DNA of 64,000 bases from Streptomyces venezuelae (GCF_008642335.1 NZ_CP029191.1:5146001-5210000), one strand, 5' to 3'; positions 22,990 to 34,716 are shown, counted from the first letter of the stretch. The notes: generated by a model not told the origin, from the sequence alone. Program-made: numbers and translations.

Positions 22990-25224
22990 ATGGGCCGAGC
23001 CGAAGAACGACAAGCGCGGCAGCGCGGGGCCCGCAGGGCAGCGCGCAAGCGCCCGTCCGGCGGCAAGCGCACCGGCATACGCCGCTTCTTCACCTGGAAG
23101 AAGATCCTCGGGACGTTCCTCGGGTTCTGCCTGCTCGGCATGCTCGGCTTCGTGGTGCTGTACCTCGTGGTGGACATCCCCAAGGGCAACGCCGCGGCGA
23201 GGAAACAGAGCAACGTCTACAAGTACAGCAACGGTGACGTCATCGCACGGACCGGCGACGTGAACCGCGAGATCGTCGACCTGGACAAGGTCCCGAAGGA
23301 CGTCCAGAAGACCTTCGTCGCCGCCGAGAACAAGTCCTTCTACAAGGACGAGGGCATCGACTTCAAGGGCACGGCCCGCGGTGTCCTGAACACGGTGACC
23401 GGCAAGGGCAAGCAGGGTGGCTCGACGATCACCCAGCAGTACGTCAAGAACTACTACCTCAGCCAGGACCAGACCGTCAGCCGCAAGCTGAAGGAACTCG
23501 TCATCTCGCTGAAGGTGGACCGCGAGAAGAGCAAGGACGACATCCTCGCGGGCTACATCAACACCAGCTACTACGGCCGCGGCGCCTACGGCATCCAGGC
23601 CGCCGCCCAGGCCTACTACCGCGTCGACGCCAAGGACCTGAACGTCCAGCAGGGCGCCTACCTCGCCGCTCTCCTCCAGGCCCCGAGCCAGTACGACTGG
23701 GCGGCCGCGACGCCGACCGGCAAGAAGCTCGTCCAGCAGCGCTGGAACTACGTCCTCGACAACATGGTCGAGGAGGACTGGCTGGACTCCGGCAGGCGCG
23801 AGGGCCTGAAGTTCCCCGTGCCGAAGGACCCCAAGGCCCCGCCCGGCCGCGAGGGCCAGATCGGCTACCTGGTGGAGGAGGCCAAGCGCGAGGTGCTGCG
23901 CAACAGCAACCTCAGCGAGGCCGAGTTCGAGGCCGGCGGCTACACCGTCACCCTGAACATCGACCCCAAGAAGCAGAAGCAGCTCGAGAAGGCCGTCGAC
24001 GCGAAGCTCAACGACAAGCTCGACCGCAAGAAGAACAAGGCGGACGCCCGCGTCCAGGCCGGCGCCGCGTCCGTCGACCCCAAGACGGGCAAGGTCCTCG
24101 CGATGTACGGCGGCGAGGACTACGTGAAGCACTTCACCAACAACGCCACCCGCCGCGACTACCAGCCGGCCTCCACCTTCAAGCCGCTGATCCTCGCCGC
24201 GGCCCTGGAGAACGGCGCCAAGACGCAGGAAGGCCTGCCGATCACCGCGAGCACCGTCTACGACGGCACCAGCAGGCGGCCGGTCAAGGGCGGCGACGTG
24301 GCCTTCGCACCGCCCAACGAGGACGGTGTCGACTACGGACCCGTCACCGTCCAGAAGGCGATGAACAAGTCCGTCAACTCCGTCTTCGCGCAGATGGGCG
24401 TGGACGTGGGCATGCCCAAGGTCATGGAGACGGCGGGCAAGCTCGGCATGGACGTCAAGGGACTGCCCGCCGTGCCCGCCCAGACCCTCGGCTCCATGGG
24501 CGCCAGCCCGCTGGAGATGGCCGGTGTCTACGCCACGCTCGACAACCACGGCAAGAAGGTCACCCCGGCCCTGGTCGGCTCCGTCGAGCACAAGGACCGC
24601 ACGGTCGACCTGCCGGACCCGATCGGCGACCAGGTCGTCCAGCGCGGCACCGCCGACTCCGTCACCTCGGTCCTGACCGGCGTGGTCGACGACGGCACCG
24701 GCAGCGCGGTCCGCAACCCCGCGCAGGACGTCGCGGGCAAGACCGGTACCTCCGACGACAACAAGTCGGCGTGGTTCGCCGGCTACACGCCGAAGCTCGT
24801 CACCGCCGTCGGCCTGTTCGGCGAGGGCGCCAAGGGCGACCAGGTCTCGATGAAGGGCGCGGGCGGCCGTCCGCGCGTCGACGGCGGCAGCTTCCCAGCC
24901 CAGATCTGGGCGGCCTACACCTTCGACGCGATGGGCTCGCCGAGTTCGTTCGACCTCGACACGAACATGGGCGCCGCCATCGCGCCGGTCCCTGACCCGT
25001 CGTCGAAGGCCCCGAAGGACCCGTCGGGCACTCCGACGGCGCCGGAGGACGACGACGAGCCGTCCAAGAAGCCGACGCCGACGCCGACCCCGACGAAGTC
25101 GTCCACGACGCCGACCCCGACGCCGACGCCGACCAAGACGACTCCGACGCCGACCACCGACCCGGACCCGACGGACACCGACGGGCCCCCGGACCCGGAG
25201 GACGGCAGGCCCAGCAGGGACTGA
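22990..25224 (+). CDS. Class A penicillin-binding protein
   Basis: A 744-residue bifunctional peptidoglycan synthase. There is a basic cytosolic start, one transmembrane helix at about residues 40-60, a glycosyltransferase domain (FVAAENKSFYKDEGIDFKGT with the catalytic Glu, QGGSTITQQYVKN, YGRGAYGIQAAAQAYY) and a transpeptidase domain with SxxK in ASTFKPL (about residue 395), SVN in NKSVNSVF and KTG in AGKTGTSDDN. The C-terminal 90 residues are a low-complexity Thr/Pro/Asp tail outside the membrane. It is a single gene ending at a strong terminator. Confidence 0.95.
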   Translation: MGRAEERQARQRGARRAARKRPSGGKRTGIRRFFTWKKILGTFLGFCLLGMLGFVVLYLVVDIPKGNAAARKQSNVYKYSNGDVIARTGDVNREIVDLDKVPKDVQKTFVAAENKSFYKDEGIDFKGTARGVLNTVTGKGKQGGSTITQQYVKNYYLSQDQTVSRKLKELVISLKVDREKSKDDILAGYINTSYYGRGAYGIQAAAQAYYRVDAKDLNVQQGAYLAALLQAPSQYDWAAATPTGKKLVQQRWNYVLDNMVEEDWLDSGRREGLKFPVPKDPKAPPGREGQIGYLVEEAKREVLRNSNLSEAEFEAGGYTVTLNIDPKKQKQLEKAVDAKLNDKLDRKKNKADARVQAGAASVDPKTGKVLAMYGGEDYVKHFTNNATRRDYQPASTFKPLILAAALENGAKTQEGLPITASTVYDGTSRRPVKGGDVAFAPPNEDGVDYGPVTVQKAMNKSVNSVFAQMGVDVGMPKVMETAGKLGMDVKGLPAVPAQTLGSMGASPLEMAGVYATLDNHGKKVTPALVGSVEHKDRTVDLPDPIGDQVVQRGTADSVTSVLTGVVDDGTGSAVRNPAQDVAGKTGTSDDNKSAWFAGYTPKLVTAVGLFGEGAKGDQVSMKGAGGRPRVDGGSFPAQIWAAYTFDAMGSPSSFDLDTNMGAAIAPVPDPSSKAPKDPSGTPTAPEDDDEPSKKPTPTPTPTKSSTTPTPTPTPTKTTPTPTTDPDPTDTDGPPDPEDGRPSRD

Positions 25225-25245
25225 CACAGGCTCCGCAACGAGCAG

Positions 25246-25278
25246 AGGCGCCCCGGACCATCGAGGTCCGGGGCGCCT
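25246..25278. terminator. Bidirectional terminator
   Basis: AGGCGCCCCGGACC (25246-25259) pairs perfectly with 25265-25278, followed by TTT on the plus strand. It lies between the convergent penicillin-binding protein and phosphatase genes. Confidence 0.85.
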
Positions 25279-25312
25279 TTCCGTGTACTTCCCCGTACGT
25301 CGCCGGGTCCTG

Positions 25313-27343
25313 TCAGTTCCGGTTCAGCTCGAACCAGACCACCTTGCCGGTGCTCAGCCGTGTGGCACCCCAGCGCCGCGCCATCTTGTTGACCAGGTAC
25401 AGGCCGCGGCCGCCCTCGTCCGTGGCGCGCGCCTGCCGCAGCCGGGGCAACTGCGGCACGTCGTCGCCGACCTCGCAGCGCAGCACGTCGGTGCGGAGCA
25501 GCCGGAGCGTGATCGGCCGCGACGCGTACCGCACGGCGTTCGTCACGACCTCGCTGACGAGCAGCTCCACCGAATCGGTCAGCTCTTCGAGACCCCAGCG
25601 GGCCAGCGCGCTGCGGGCCAGCCTGCGGGCCCGGGACGGCGTCGCGTTCTCCGGTTCGAGGAACCAGTACGCCACGTCGCTCGGCGCGATCCCGTCGAAG
25701 CGGGCGGCGAGCAGCGCGATGTCGTCGTCCCGGTCGCCGGGGCCGAGCATGTCGAGCACCTCGTCGCAGAGCGCTTCCAGCGGCGGCGGGTGGTCCGGGC
25801 CCGTCAACTGGGCGGTCGCGGCGAGCCGTTCGCGCAGCTGCTCTATGCCGGTCCACACGTCGCGCAGGCGGGACTCGACGAGCCCGTCCGTGTAGAGGAG
25901 CAGCGTCGCGCCCGCGGGGGCGTCCAGCTCCACGGCCTCGAAGTCGACGCCGCCCACGCCGATGGGGGCGCCCGGCGGCACCCGCAGGACCTCCGCGCGG
26001 CCGCCGAGGTGCAGCAGGACGGGCGGCGGATGTCCGGCGTTGGCGATCGTGATGCGGTGCGAGACCGGGTCGTAGACCGCGTACAGGCAGGTCGCCATGC
26101 GGTCGGAGCCGAGCCGCTGCGCCTGCTCGTCCAGGTGGTGCAGGACCTCCTGGGGCGGCAGATCGAGCCCGGCGAGCGTCTGCGCGGTCGTCCGCAGCTG
26201 GCCCATGATGGCCGCCGACGTCATGGAGTGCCCCATCACGTCGCCGACGACCAGGGCGACACGGCTGCCGGGCAGCGGGATCGCGTCGTACCAGTCGCCG
26301 CCGACCCGGGCCGTCTCGGCGGCCGGGAGATAGCGCGAGGCGAGGCGCACGCCGGTCGGGCGCGGCAGCGTCTCGGGGAGCATGGTGCGCTGCAACTCGT
26401 CGGCGATGTACGCCTCGCGGCCGTACAGGACCGCCTTGTCGATGCCGAGCGCGCTGTGCGTGGCGAGCTGGGCGGCGACGAGGAGGTCGTCCGCCTCGAA
26501 CGCGGGCCGGTCGGGACGGCGCAGGAACACGGCCGCGCCGATCACCCGGCGCCGCCCCCGCAGCGGCGCGAGGATGCCCCGCTGACCGCCCGGCAGGGTG
26601 CGCCCCTCGCCGAGCAGTTCGGGCAGCGCGGCGCGCGCCGCCGCCGAGTCGGCGAAGACCGGACGCACCCCGCGCAGCACCTCGGCGAGCGCGCCGCCGG
26701 GGCGCACCTCGCACAGTTCGGCGCTGCCCATCACGTCGGTGATGTCGGGCTGCGCCATCTGCAGCGCGGGCAGCGTGCCGCCGCCGTCGGTGTCCGGCTC
26801 CTCGCCGCCCTCCTCGATGGAGCGCAGCCGGTCGGAGCGGCGCAGCCGCAGCACCAGCGGGCCCGTGGGCCGCTCGTCGCCGACCGGCAGCGGATCGCGC
26901 AGGTAGACCAGGATCGCGTCGGAGAACGTCGGCACCGTCGCCCGGCACAGGCCCATCACGATCTCGTCGAGGTCTATGCCGCGGGCGATCCGCCGCGTCG
27001 CGGCGCCCACGAAGCGGAGCCGGTCGCCGTCGCGCCGCATCGCCACCGGGCCCGCGCCGGGCGGCCTCGGCCGGCCGGAGCGCCGCTCCTCGCCGTCCGG
27101 CGGCCCCACGGGCGCGGGGCCCGCCTGGGACGGCACGCCGCTCTCGGGCACGGGGCGCGGGCGGTGCGGGTCGGGCTCGGCGGCCGGGGACTGGGTGTGC
27201 TCACCGGAGGACGGCACGGCTGCGCTGCCACCGCCCTCCGAGGTCTCCGGGGAACGCAGCAGCGCCCCGCGGGCATCCGCGGGGGCGGTCGGCCGGGCAG
27301 CCGGTGCCTTGCGACCCTCGTGGGGGGTGAGGTGCTCCGTCAC
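25313..27343 (-). CDS. GAF - PP2C phosphatase - HATPase signalling protein (SpoIIE/RsbU type)
   Basis: A 676-residue cytosolic protein started at GTG 27343. Residues 1-100 are Pro/Glu-rich and disordered; about 102-330 form a PAS/GAF-like sensor; about 345-545 form a PP2C SpoIIE phosphatase (RVGGDWYDAIPL, VGDVMGHSMTSAAIMGQLR, YTDGLVESR, DDDIALLAARF); the last 120 residues form an RsbW-like ATP-binding domain (LLVSEVVTNAVRYASRP, DEGGRGLYLVNKMARRWG). Such fusions are abundant in Streptomyces and act on anti-anti-sigma factors, joining phosphatase and kinase in one chain. The upstream methyltransferase gene is 62 bases away on the same strand. Confidence 0.9.
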   Translation of the reverse strand: MTEHLTPHEGRKAPAARPTAPADARGALLRSPETSEGGGSAAVPSSGEHTQSPAAEPDPHRPRPVPESGVPSQAGPAPVGPPDGEERRSGRPRPPGAGPVAMRRDGDRLRFVGAATRRIARGIDLDEIVMGLCRATVPTFSDAILVYLRDPLPVGDERPTGPLVLRLRRSDRLRSIEEGGEEPDTDGGGTLPALQMAQPDITDVMGSAELCEVRPGGALAEVLRGVRPVFADSAAARAALPELLGEGRTLPGGQRGILAPLRGRRRVIGAAVFLRRPDRPAFEADDLLVAAQLATHSALGIDKAVLYGREAYIADELQRTMLPETLPRPTGVRLASRYLPAAETARVGGDWYDAIPLPGSRVALVVGDVMGHSMTSAAIMGQLRTTAQTLAGLDLPPQEVLHHLDEQAQRLGSDRMATCLYAVYDPVSHRITIANAGHPPPVLLHLGGRAEVLRVPPGAPIGVGGVDFEAVELDAPAGATLLLYTDGLVESRLRDVWTGIEQLRERLAATAQLTGPDHPPPLEALCDEVLDMLGPGDRDDDIALLAARFDGIAPSDVAYWFLEPENATPSRARRLARSALARWGLEELTDSVELLVSEVVTNAVRYASRPITLRLLRTDVLRCEVGDDVPQLPRLRQARATDEGGRGLYLVNKMARRWGATRLSTGKVVWFELNRN

Positions 27344-27405
27344 GCGTTTTGAATCCGTCCGTCCGGGGCTGCGCGCGGTGCGCGCCGTCCAGCGTTGCAC
27401 GTCGC

Positions 27406-28047
27406 TCAGCCGCGTCGGCAGTGCAGAAAGACCTGGTGTTCGGGTGGTGCGTCGGTGCTTGCGGGGGCGTACGCATACGTGTCCTCGCCGGTGATCTCGA
27501 ATCCCGCGTCCCGCACGACCTGCCGCAGTTCGTCCCGCAGGTAACCCGATACCCGGATCGTGTGCCCCAGGAACGGAATTGCCGCGTCGTCCAGGTCGGC
27601 CTCGACCATGGACAGCTCCATCAGGCCTCCCGGTCGCAGCAGCCCGTGCAGCAGCCGCAGCGCCTCGGGGATCTCGGCGCGCGGCAGCATCAGGAGGGCG
27701 AAGAAGCACGCGATGCCGTCGAACCGGCCGACTCCGCCGGGACCTTCGGCCCTCAGGTCGGCGATGTCGAGCTGCCGGAACTCGGCGGCCGGCACGTTCT
27801 TTCCCGCCAGCTCAAGCATGCCCGTCGAGATGTCCGTGCCGAGCACCGAGTGGCCGGATTCGGTCAGCTGCCGGGCGGTCGGCAGACCGGTGCCGCAGCC
27901 CACGTCGAGGATGCGGGAACCGGCGGGGAGCGCCGTCGCGAGGCGGCCGCCCGCGGCCAGCTGGCCCTCCTTGTGCGGGAAGGCGTCGTCGTAGTGCTGC
28001 CCGATGGCGTCAAAGGCCTCGGCCTGACCCCTGCGGTCCTCGCTCAC
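27406..28047 (-). CDS. Class I SAM-dependent methyltransferase
   Basis: A 213-residue enzyme with a canonical SAM motif I (ILDVGCGTGLPTARQL), an acidic strand end in VLGTDISTGMLE, and LLRPGGLMELSMVEAD. The GTG start 28047 follows GAGGGGCGG. The substrate cannot be read; the sequence resembles UbiE-type small-molecule methyltransferases in general. It precedes the phosphatase gene on the same strand, which may indicate co-transcription. Confidence 0.88.
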   Translation of the reverse strand: MSEDRRGQAEAFDAIGQHYDDAFPHKEGQLAAGGRLATALPAGSRILDVGCGTGLPTARQLTESGHSVLGTDISTGMLELAGKNVPAAEFRQLDIADLRAEGPGGVGRFDGIACFFALLMLPRAEIPEALRLLHGLLRPGGLMELSMVEADLDDAAIPFLGHTIRVSGYLRDELRQVVRDAGFEITGEDTYAYAPASTDAPPEHQVFLHCRRG

Positions 28048-28163
28048 GTTCTGCCGCCCCTCGATGACTTCCTGTCAGGCACCGCGCAGACCCTCGGAGT
28101 TACTGCTGTGCGCCCTTGCGGAGGACGATCCTACGTTTGAACCACGGGGGCGCATCAAGGGTC

Positions 28164-28850
28164 TCATGACGACACATGCGCGGGCGTACGGTCCCAGTCA
28201 TCCGGAAGGGACGGTACGACCCAGGACGGATCGGGACGCCAGTGCTGCCAGCCGTCCGAAAACGGCGCCCCCCACGCAGCGATCACGTCGAGCGCCCCGC
28301 GGCCCGCCGCACGTACGTCAGCGGCCTTGTCCGCGTCCATCAGACCGGCCCTGCGGGCCTCGGCGAACTCGTCCTCGTCGTGCCAGCGCCAGCTGCGGTC
28401 CGGGCTCACGGAGATGTCCAGAAAGTGATCCTCGGAGTCGACGCCTCCGGACCACCGGGTCCGCGGCTCCTCCAGATTCACGTACCAGCTCCTGAACTGC
28501 CAGCCCGGCTCCCAGAACAGCCAGACCGACCACGGCTCGTCCGGCCGCGCCAGCTTCAGGACGCCGGTGCCGAACCAGTGGTCGCGGCGGACGGTACGGG
28601 GCTTGGTGTAGCGGGTGGCCAGCGGCTCGTCGTGCACGGACGTGCCGTCGGCGAGCACCGGCTTCACGCACTCGGTGCCGGGCGCCATCCACACGGCGAG
28701 CAGCTCGTCGGTGTCCCGCACGACGGTGACGGGGCGGCAGATGTGGACCCGGTTCCCGGAGTTCTCCCGGTACCGCCACAGGATGTGGTCCCCGGGCGCC
28801 CACCGCGCCACCCCGCAACCGGCCGCCGTCTTCCCGTCGAGGTCTGTCAT
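28164..28850 (-). CDS. DUF402 family protein
   Basis: A 228-residue protein with the DUF402 core WFGTGVLKLARPDEPWSVWLFWEP, YVNLEEPRTRW and DHFLDISVSPDRSWRWHDEDEF. The acidic residues in the last two stretches form the metal/nucleotide phosphatase site in characterised relatives such as FomD, which hydrolyses nucleotidyl phosphonates, and nucleoside diphosphatases. The substrate here is unknown. It is 42 bases beyond the stop of fumC, on the same strand. Confidence 0.85.
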   Translation of the reverse strand: MTDLDGKTAAGCGVARWAPGDHILWRYRENSGNRVHICRPVTVVRDTDELLAVWMAPGTECVKPVLADGTSVHDEPLATRYTKPRTVRRDHWFGTGVLKLARPDEPWSVWLFWEPGWQFRSWYVNLEEPRTRWSGGVDSEDHFLDISVSPDRSWRWHDEDEFAEARRAGLMDADKAADVRAAGRGALDVIAAWGAPFSDGWQHWRPDPSWVVPSLPDDWDRTPAHVSS

Positions 28851-28892
28851 GCACAGATACTAGACGCCGCCCTGTGCCGGGAGGCGGTGTCG

Positions 28893-30305
28893 CTACGGAT
28901 GCGTCATCCGGAGGACGTCCAGCGCCTCGTCCAGCTGTTCCAGGGTGAGGTCGCCCCGTTCGACGTACCCGGATTCGAGGACGACCTCGCGGATCGTCTT
29001 CCGTTCGGCGAGGGACTTCTTCGCGACCTTCGCCGCCTCCTCGTACCCGATGTACTTGTTCAGGGGCGTCACGACGGACGGGGACGACTCGGCGTACTCC
29101 CTGGCGCGCTCGCGGTGCGCGGTGATGCCGTCGACGGTGCGGTCGGCGAGCAGGCGCGCCACGTTGGCGAGGAGCCGGACGGACTCCAGGACGTTCTTGG
29201 CGATGACCGGCAGCATGACGTTCAGCTCGAAGTTGCCGGCGGCGCCCGCCGCCGCGACCGTCGCGTCGTTGCCGGTGACCTGCGCGGCGACCATCAGCGC
29301 GGCCTCCGGGATGACCGGGTTGACCTTGCCGGGCATGATCGAGGAGCCGGGCTGGAGGTCCGGCAGGCTGATCTCGGCGAGGCCGGTGCGCGGGCCCGAC
29401 GCCATCCACCGCAGGTCGTTCGCGATCTTCGTCAGGCCGACACCGATCGTGCGCAGCTGCCCGCTGGTCTCGACGATGCCGTCCCGCGCGCCCTGCGCCT
29501 CGAAGTGGTCGCGCGCCTCGGTCAGCGGCAGCCCCGTGGTCCGTGCGACCTCGGCGATGACGGCCGCGGAGAAGCCGGGCGGCGTGTTGATGCCGGTGCC
29601 CACGGCCGTGCCGCCCAGCGGCAGTTCGGCGAGGCGGGGGAGTGAGGCGCGCAGCCGCTCGACGCCGTACCGCATCTGGGCCGCGTACCCGCCGAACTCC
29701 TGGCCGAGCGTCACCGGCGTCGCGTCCATGAGGTGCGTACGCCCGGACTTCACCACGTCCGAGAACTCCTCGGCCTTGCGCTCCAGGGCCGCGGCGAGGT
29801 GTTCGAGCGCGGGGATCAGATCGTTGCTGACCGCGCCCGTCGCCGCGATGTGGATCGAGGACGGGAAGACGTCGTTCGAGGACTGCGAGGCGTTGACGTG
29901 GTCGTTCGGGTGCACGTCGCGGCCGAGGCGCTCCGTCGCGAGGGTGGCGATGACCTCGTTGGTGTTCATGTTGGACGACGTGCCCGAGCCGGTCTGGAAG
30001 ACATCGACGGGGAAATGGTCGTCCCAGCGTCCCTCGGCGACCTCGGCCGCCGCGTCCGCGATGGCGTCGGCGACGTCCTCGTCGACCACTCCGAGCTCCG
30101 CGTTGACCTTGGCGGCGGCCGCCTTGATCCGGGCGAGCGCGGCGATGTGGGCGCGCTCCAGGACCTGCCCCGAGATGGGGAAGTTCTCCACCGCCCGCTG
30201 GGTCTGGGCGCGCCATTTGGCGTGCGCGGGGACCCGCACCTCGCCCATGGAGTCGTGCTCGGTCCGGTACTCGCCGGTGTGGCCTTCGCTGGCGTCGCTG
30301 GTCAT
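28893..30305 (-). CDS. fumC: Class II fumarase FumC
   Basis: A 470-residue iron-independent fumarate hydratase of the citric acid cycle. Signatures: [50 protein letters not shown] and the mobile loop [12 protein letters not shown] with the catalytic Ser. Length is normal. GGTAGG lies before the ATG. A class I fumarase is encoded about 1.7 kb away on the same strand, separated by a secreted hydrolase on the other strand, so the cell has both an oxygen-stable and an Fe-S form. Confidence 0.97.
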   Translation of the reverse strand: MTSDASEGHTGEYRTEHDSMGEVRVPAHAKWRAQTQRAVENFPISGQVLERAHIAALARIKAAAAKVNAELGVVDEDVADAIADAAAEVAEGRWDDHFPVDVFQTGSGTSSNMNTNEVIATLATERLGRDVHPNDHVNASQSSNDVFPSSIHIAATGAVSNDLIPALEHLAAALERKAEEFSDVVKSGRTHLMDATPVTLGQEFGGYAAQMRYGVERLRASLPRLAELPLGGTAVGTGINTPPGFSAAVIAEVARTTGLPLTEARDHFEAQGARDGIVETSGQLRTIGVGLTKIANDLRWMASGPRTGLAEISLPDLQPGSSIMPGKVNPVIPEAALMVAAQVTGNDATVAAAGAAGNFELNVMLPVIAKNVLESVRLLANVARLLADRTVDGITAHRERAREYAESSPSVVTPLNKYIGYEEAAKVAKKSLAERKTIREVVLESGYVERGDLTLEQLDEALDVLRMTHP

Positions 30306-30427
30306 GCGCTGAACCTACCTCTCCGCTCAAACCCCGTAGAAAGTTGAGCACTTGTCTTGTTCCAGGTATTCCCAAGCCTGCTACTGACCAGTAAAAACCC
30401 TGGGTAACACCACACCGGGGAGGCGCA

Positions 30428-31987
30428 ATGAAGCGCATCAGACGCAGCGGGCCAGGCAGTGGCAGGGGGCGGCTGCGATGTTCGTTCGCGGCGGCCGTCG
30501 CGATGGCGGCCGTGCTCGGCACGGCAGCGGCCGTACCCGCCCAGGCGGCGGACGGCGATACGGCGAAGAGTGCCGGCGCGACGTCCCTGCCGCCCGAGCT
30601 GGAGAAGATCCGGGCGGCGGAGGCCACCAAGCTCTACGGCAGCCCCGCCGAGCGCCCCATGGCCGACCGCAAGACCGGCCTGATCTCGCTCGGCGACAGC
30701 GAGATCTCCGGCGAGGGCGTCGGCACGTACGAACCGGGCACGGACGGCCCCGACAACTGGTGCCACCGCTCGCCGGACGCCGCGATCCACCGCACCGGCA
30801 TCCCCGCCGACGTGACGTACAACGTCGCCTGCTCCGGCGCGCAGACCGTCAACATCAAGATCGGCGGCCAGAAGCAATATGCCGACGAGCTGGTCCAGAG
30901 CGACAACCTCGCGATCAAGGCCCGCAACACGAGGATCAAGACGATCCTTCTCGTCATCGGCGCCAATGACGACCTCGACTTCTCCGGGGTGATGACGGAC
31001 TGCGTCACCCGCTTCCTGCTCAGCCAGGGCGCGTGCGCGGGCAAGTACGACGACGGCTGGCAGGCGCGTGTCGACGGGCTCGTGCCCAAGGTCGAGCGGT
31101 CCATCCGCGACCTCAAGACCGTCATGAAGGACGCGGGCTACCAGGAGGGCGACTACAAACTCGTCGCGATGGGCTACCCGAGCCCGATCGGCCCGGACTT
31201 CCGCGACAACCCCAAGTTCCCCGGCAAGCTGGCCTGCGGCGGACTCGGCTACGACTCCGACACCGAGTGGGGCCGCAACACCGCGGTACCGGCGTTCGAG
31301 ACCGGCATGCGCAAGGCCGCGCGGAACGCGGGCGCCACCTACCTCGACAACTCGCGCCTCTTCCACGGTCACGAGGTCTGCATGGAGGACACCTGGGCGC
31401 GCGGTCTCTACGTGGACCTGTCGAACCCGTTCCCGCCGGACTCCAATTCGGTGCGCCAGTCCTTCCACCCCAACGCCCGCGGCCACGCCGCCTTCGCGTC
31501 CTGCCTCACCCAGATCTACCACTCGGACCGGCGCGAGGGCAGTTGCGCCGACCCCGCGAGCACGGGCAGCCCGAAGCTGTTCGAGGGCGCCTGGGACGAC
31601 GTGTACCGGCCCCTGAAGAACGCGGCGACCGGCACCTGCCTCGACGTCGACGCCTCCAAGAGCCGCAACGGCACCAAGGTCCAGGGCTGGGACTGCACCG
31701 GCAACCGCAACCAGACCTGGTGGTACGACGACACACCCGGCGGGCAGCGCTCGTTGCACACAGGCCTCACCCAGGACCGCTGCCTGGACGTGCCCGACAG
31801 CGCGTACAAGGAGGGCACCGCGGTGACGCTCTGGAACTGCCACGGCGGCGGCAACCAGAAGTTCGTCCGGGACGGGGCGACCGTGCGTCCCGCCGCAGCG
31901 AACGGGCTCTGCCTGACGCTGGCAGGCCCCAAGGAGCCGGTGCGGCTGCAGAAGTGCACGGGAGCGGCGAACCAGCGGTTCGCCTGA
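30428..31987 (+). CDS. Secreted SGNH hydrolase with C-terminal ricin-type lectin domain
   Basis: A 519-residue secreted protein with a signal peptide at residues 1-38 (FAAAVAMAAVLGTAAAVPAQA). An SGNH/GDSL hydrolase domain follows: the nucleophile block is LISLGDSEISGEG, with NVACSGAQT, VIGANDDLDF and SFHPNARGHAAF supplying the Gly, Asn and His blocks. Several paired cysteines suggest disulfides. Residues about 395-519 form a ricin B beta-trefoil (TGTCLDVDASKSRNGTKVQ, QDRCLDVPDSAYKEGTAV, NGLCLTLAG) for binding polysaccharide. It is probably an extracellular esterase acting on plant or microbial glycans. A palindromic terminator follows. Confidence 0.9.
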   Translation: MKRIRRSGPGSGRGRLRCSFAAAVAMAAVLGTAAAVPAQAADGDTAKSAGATSLPPELEKIRAAEATKLYGSPAERPMADRKTGLISLGDSEISGEGVGTYEPGTDGPDNWCHRSPDAAIHRTGIPADVTYNVACSGAQTVNIKIGGQKQYADELVQSDNLAIKARNTRIKTILLVIGANDDLDFSGVMTDCVTRFLLSQGACAGKYDDGWQARVDGLVPKVERSIRDLKTVMKDAGYQEGDYKLVAMGYPSPIGPDFRDNPKFPGKLACGGLGYDSDTEWGRNTAVPAFETGMRKAARNAGATYLDNSRLFHGHEVCMEDTWARGLYVDLSNPFPPDSNSVRQSFHPNARGHAAFASCLTQIYHSDRREGSCADPASTGSPKLFEGAWDDVYRPLKNAATGTCLDVDASKSRNGTKVQGWDCTGNRNQTWWYDDTPGGQRSLHTGLTQDRCLDVPDSAYKEGTAVTLWNCHGGGNQKFVRDGATVRPAAANGLCLTLAGPKEPVRLQKCTGAANQRFA

Positions 31988-31995
31988 GAACGCGG

Positions 31996-32029
31996 CAGGG
32001 GCCCTTCACGCGCGCGTGAAGGGCCCCTG
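31996..32029. terminator. 34-bp perfect palindrome, bidirectional terminator
   Basis: Arms 31996-32012 and 32013-32029 are exact complements (CAGGGGCCCTTCACGCG). It lies between the convergent hydrolase and fumarase genes. Confidence 0.8.
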
Positions 32030-32039
32030 CGGTCACGTA

Positions 32040-33716
<1,677 letters not shown>

Positions 33717-33874
33717 TCCTCACTCGGCAGACAGCGGCGCGGCCTCCATTGGCGACGCGTCAACCAGCGTAGAGCGCGCCGACCCGGCCGGGTTTGTGAG
33801 GTAAGGCTCAGTAGGCCGGAGCGGGTTGCCCACAGGGGTAGTCGCGATCTATCGCGTTTGGGTACGCTGCCGGT

Positions 33875-34534
33875 GTGGACCTCGAAAAGCAGCAGCCCTC
33901 AGCGCTCCGTGCCTCCGACGCCGACCGGGACCGCACGGCGGACATACTCCGGGAGGCCCTGGCCGAGGGCCGCCTGACCGCCGACGAGCACGCCGAGCGG
34001 ATCGACGGGGTCTACCGCGCCAAGACCATGGCCGAGCTGGAACCGCTGGTGCGTGACCTGCCCGCGGCGCACGAGCAGCCGTCCGCCCGCCGCGCCGCCC
34101 CCGAGCCCGCGCCGTCCCGCCCGTCCCCGGGCGTCGTCCCGCCGGTCGCCGACGAGAACCTCGTCGCGGTGCTGAGCAGCTCGGTGCGCCGCGGCCGCTG
34201 GCGCGTGGGCCGGCGCACCCATGCGTACGCCGTGTTCGGCAGCGTCGAGATCGACCTGAGCGAGGCGATCTTCGAACACCGCCAGGTCCTCATCAAGGCG
34301 TTCGCGATCTTCGGCTCGGTCGAGGTCCGCGTCCCGGAGAACGTCTCGCTGCGCGGCAGCGGCACGGGCGTCCTCGGCAGCTACGAGGTGGACACGCTCG
34401 ACTCCCCGGACCAGGACGCCCCCGTCGTCTTCGTGGACGGCGTGGCGGTGATGGGCAGCATCGAGGCCCGCCCCAAGCGCGGCAAGTTCGTCCGCGACCT
34501 CCACCGGCAGCTGCGCAAACACCTCGGACACTGA
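33875..34534 (+). CDS. DUF1707 protein with LiaF-like C-terminal domain
   Basis: A 219-residue protein started at GTG 33875. Residues 6-62 carry the DUF1707 signature (LRASDADRDRTADILREALAEGRLTADEHAERIDGVYRAKTMAEL, broken here only by spacing), a short helical domain found at the N-terminus of many actinobacterial envelope proteins. A Pro/Ala linker follows, then a beta-helical domain resembling the C-terminus of LiaF (AYAVFGSVEIDL, AFAIFGSVEVRVPENV, GVAVMGSIEARP). No transmembrane segment is evident. A role in envelope stress sensing is an inference from LiaF. Confidence 0.85.
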   Translation: MDLEKQQPSALRASDADRDRTADILREALAEGRLTADEHAERIDGVYRAKTMAELEPLVRDLPAAHEQPSARRAAPEPAPSRPSPGVVPPVADENLVAVLSSSVRRGRWRVGRRTHAYAVFGSVEIDLSEAIFEHRQVLIKAFAIFGSVEVRVPENVSLRGSGTGVLGSYEVDTLDSPDQDAPVVFVDGVAVMGSIEARPKRGKFVRDLHRQLRKHLGH

Positions 34535-34716
34535 GGCGGCGACCGGACAGAGACTGAACGGAGACCGGACGGCGACAGGGGGCGTACGCGGGGACGCGCT
34601 GGGGGCGCGAGGAGTCCGGACTTCCGGACATCGGAACTCAGTGCATAGGCGCGCACACAGCGGGTAGAGCTTGCTGCATCGTCTCTCGCTCGCGAAGCCG
34701 TCGTCAGGAGTAGACC

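Noticed and set aside
22984..25227. A 747-codon open frame on the strand opposite the penicillin-binding protein gene
   Set aside because: It is an antisense shadow: very rich in Val, Asp, Gly, Leu and Arg from reversed high-GC codons, with no motifs, while the plus strand has all catalytic motifs of a class A PBP. Similar long antisense frames over cpaE, cpaF, fumC, glpX, the S8 protease and ychF were rejected on the same grounds.
27344..27709. A longer N-terminus for the GAF-PP2C protein
   Set aside because: The open frame continues through the methyltransferase gene in another frame and has no protein-like character; GTG 27343 is the first supported start.
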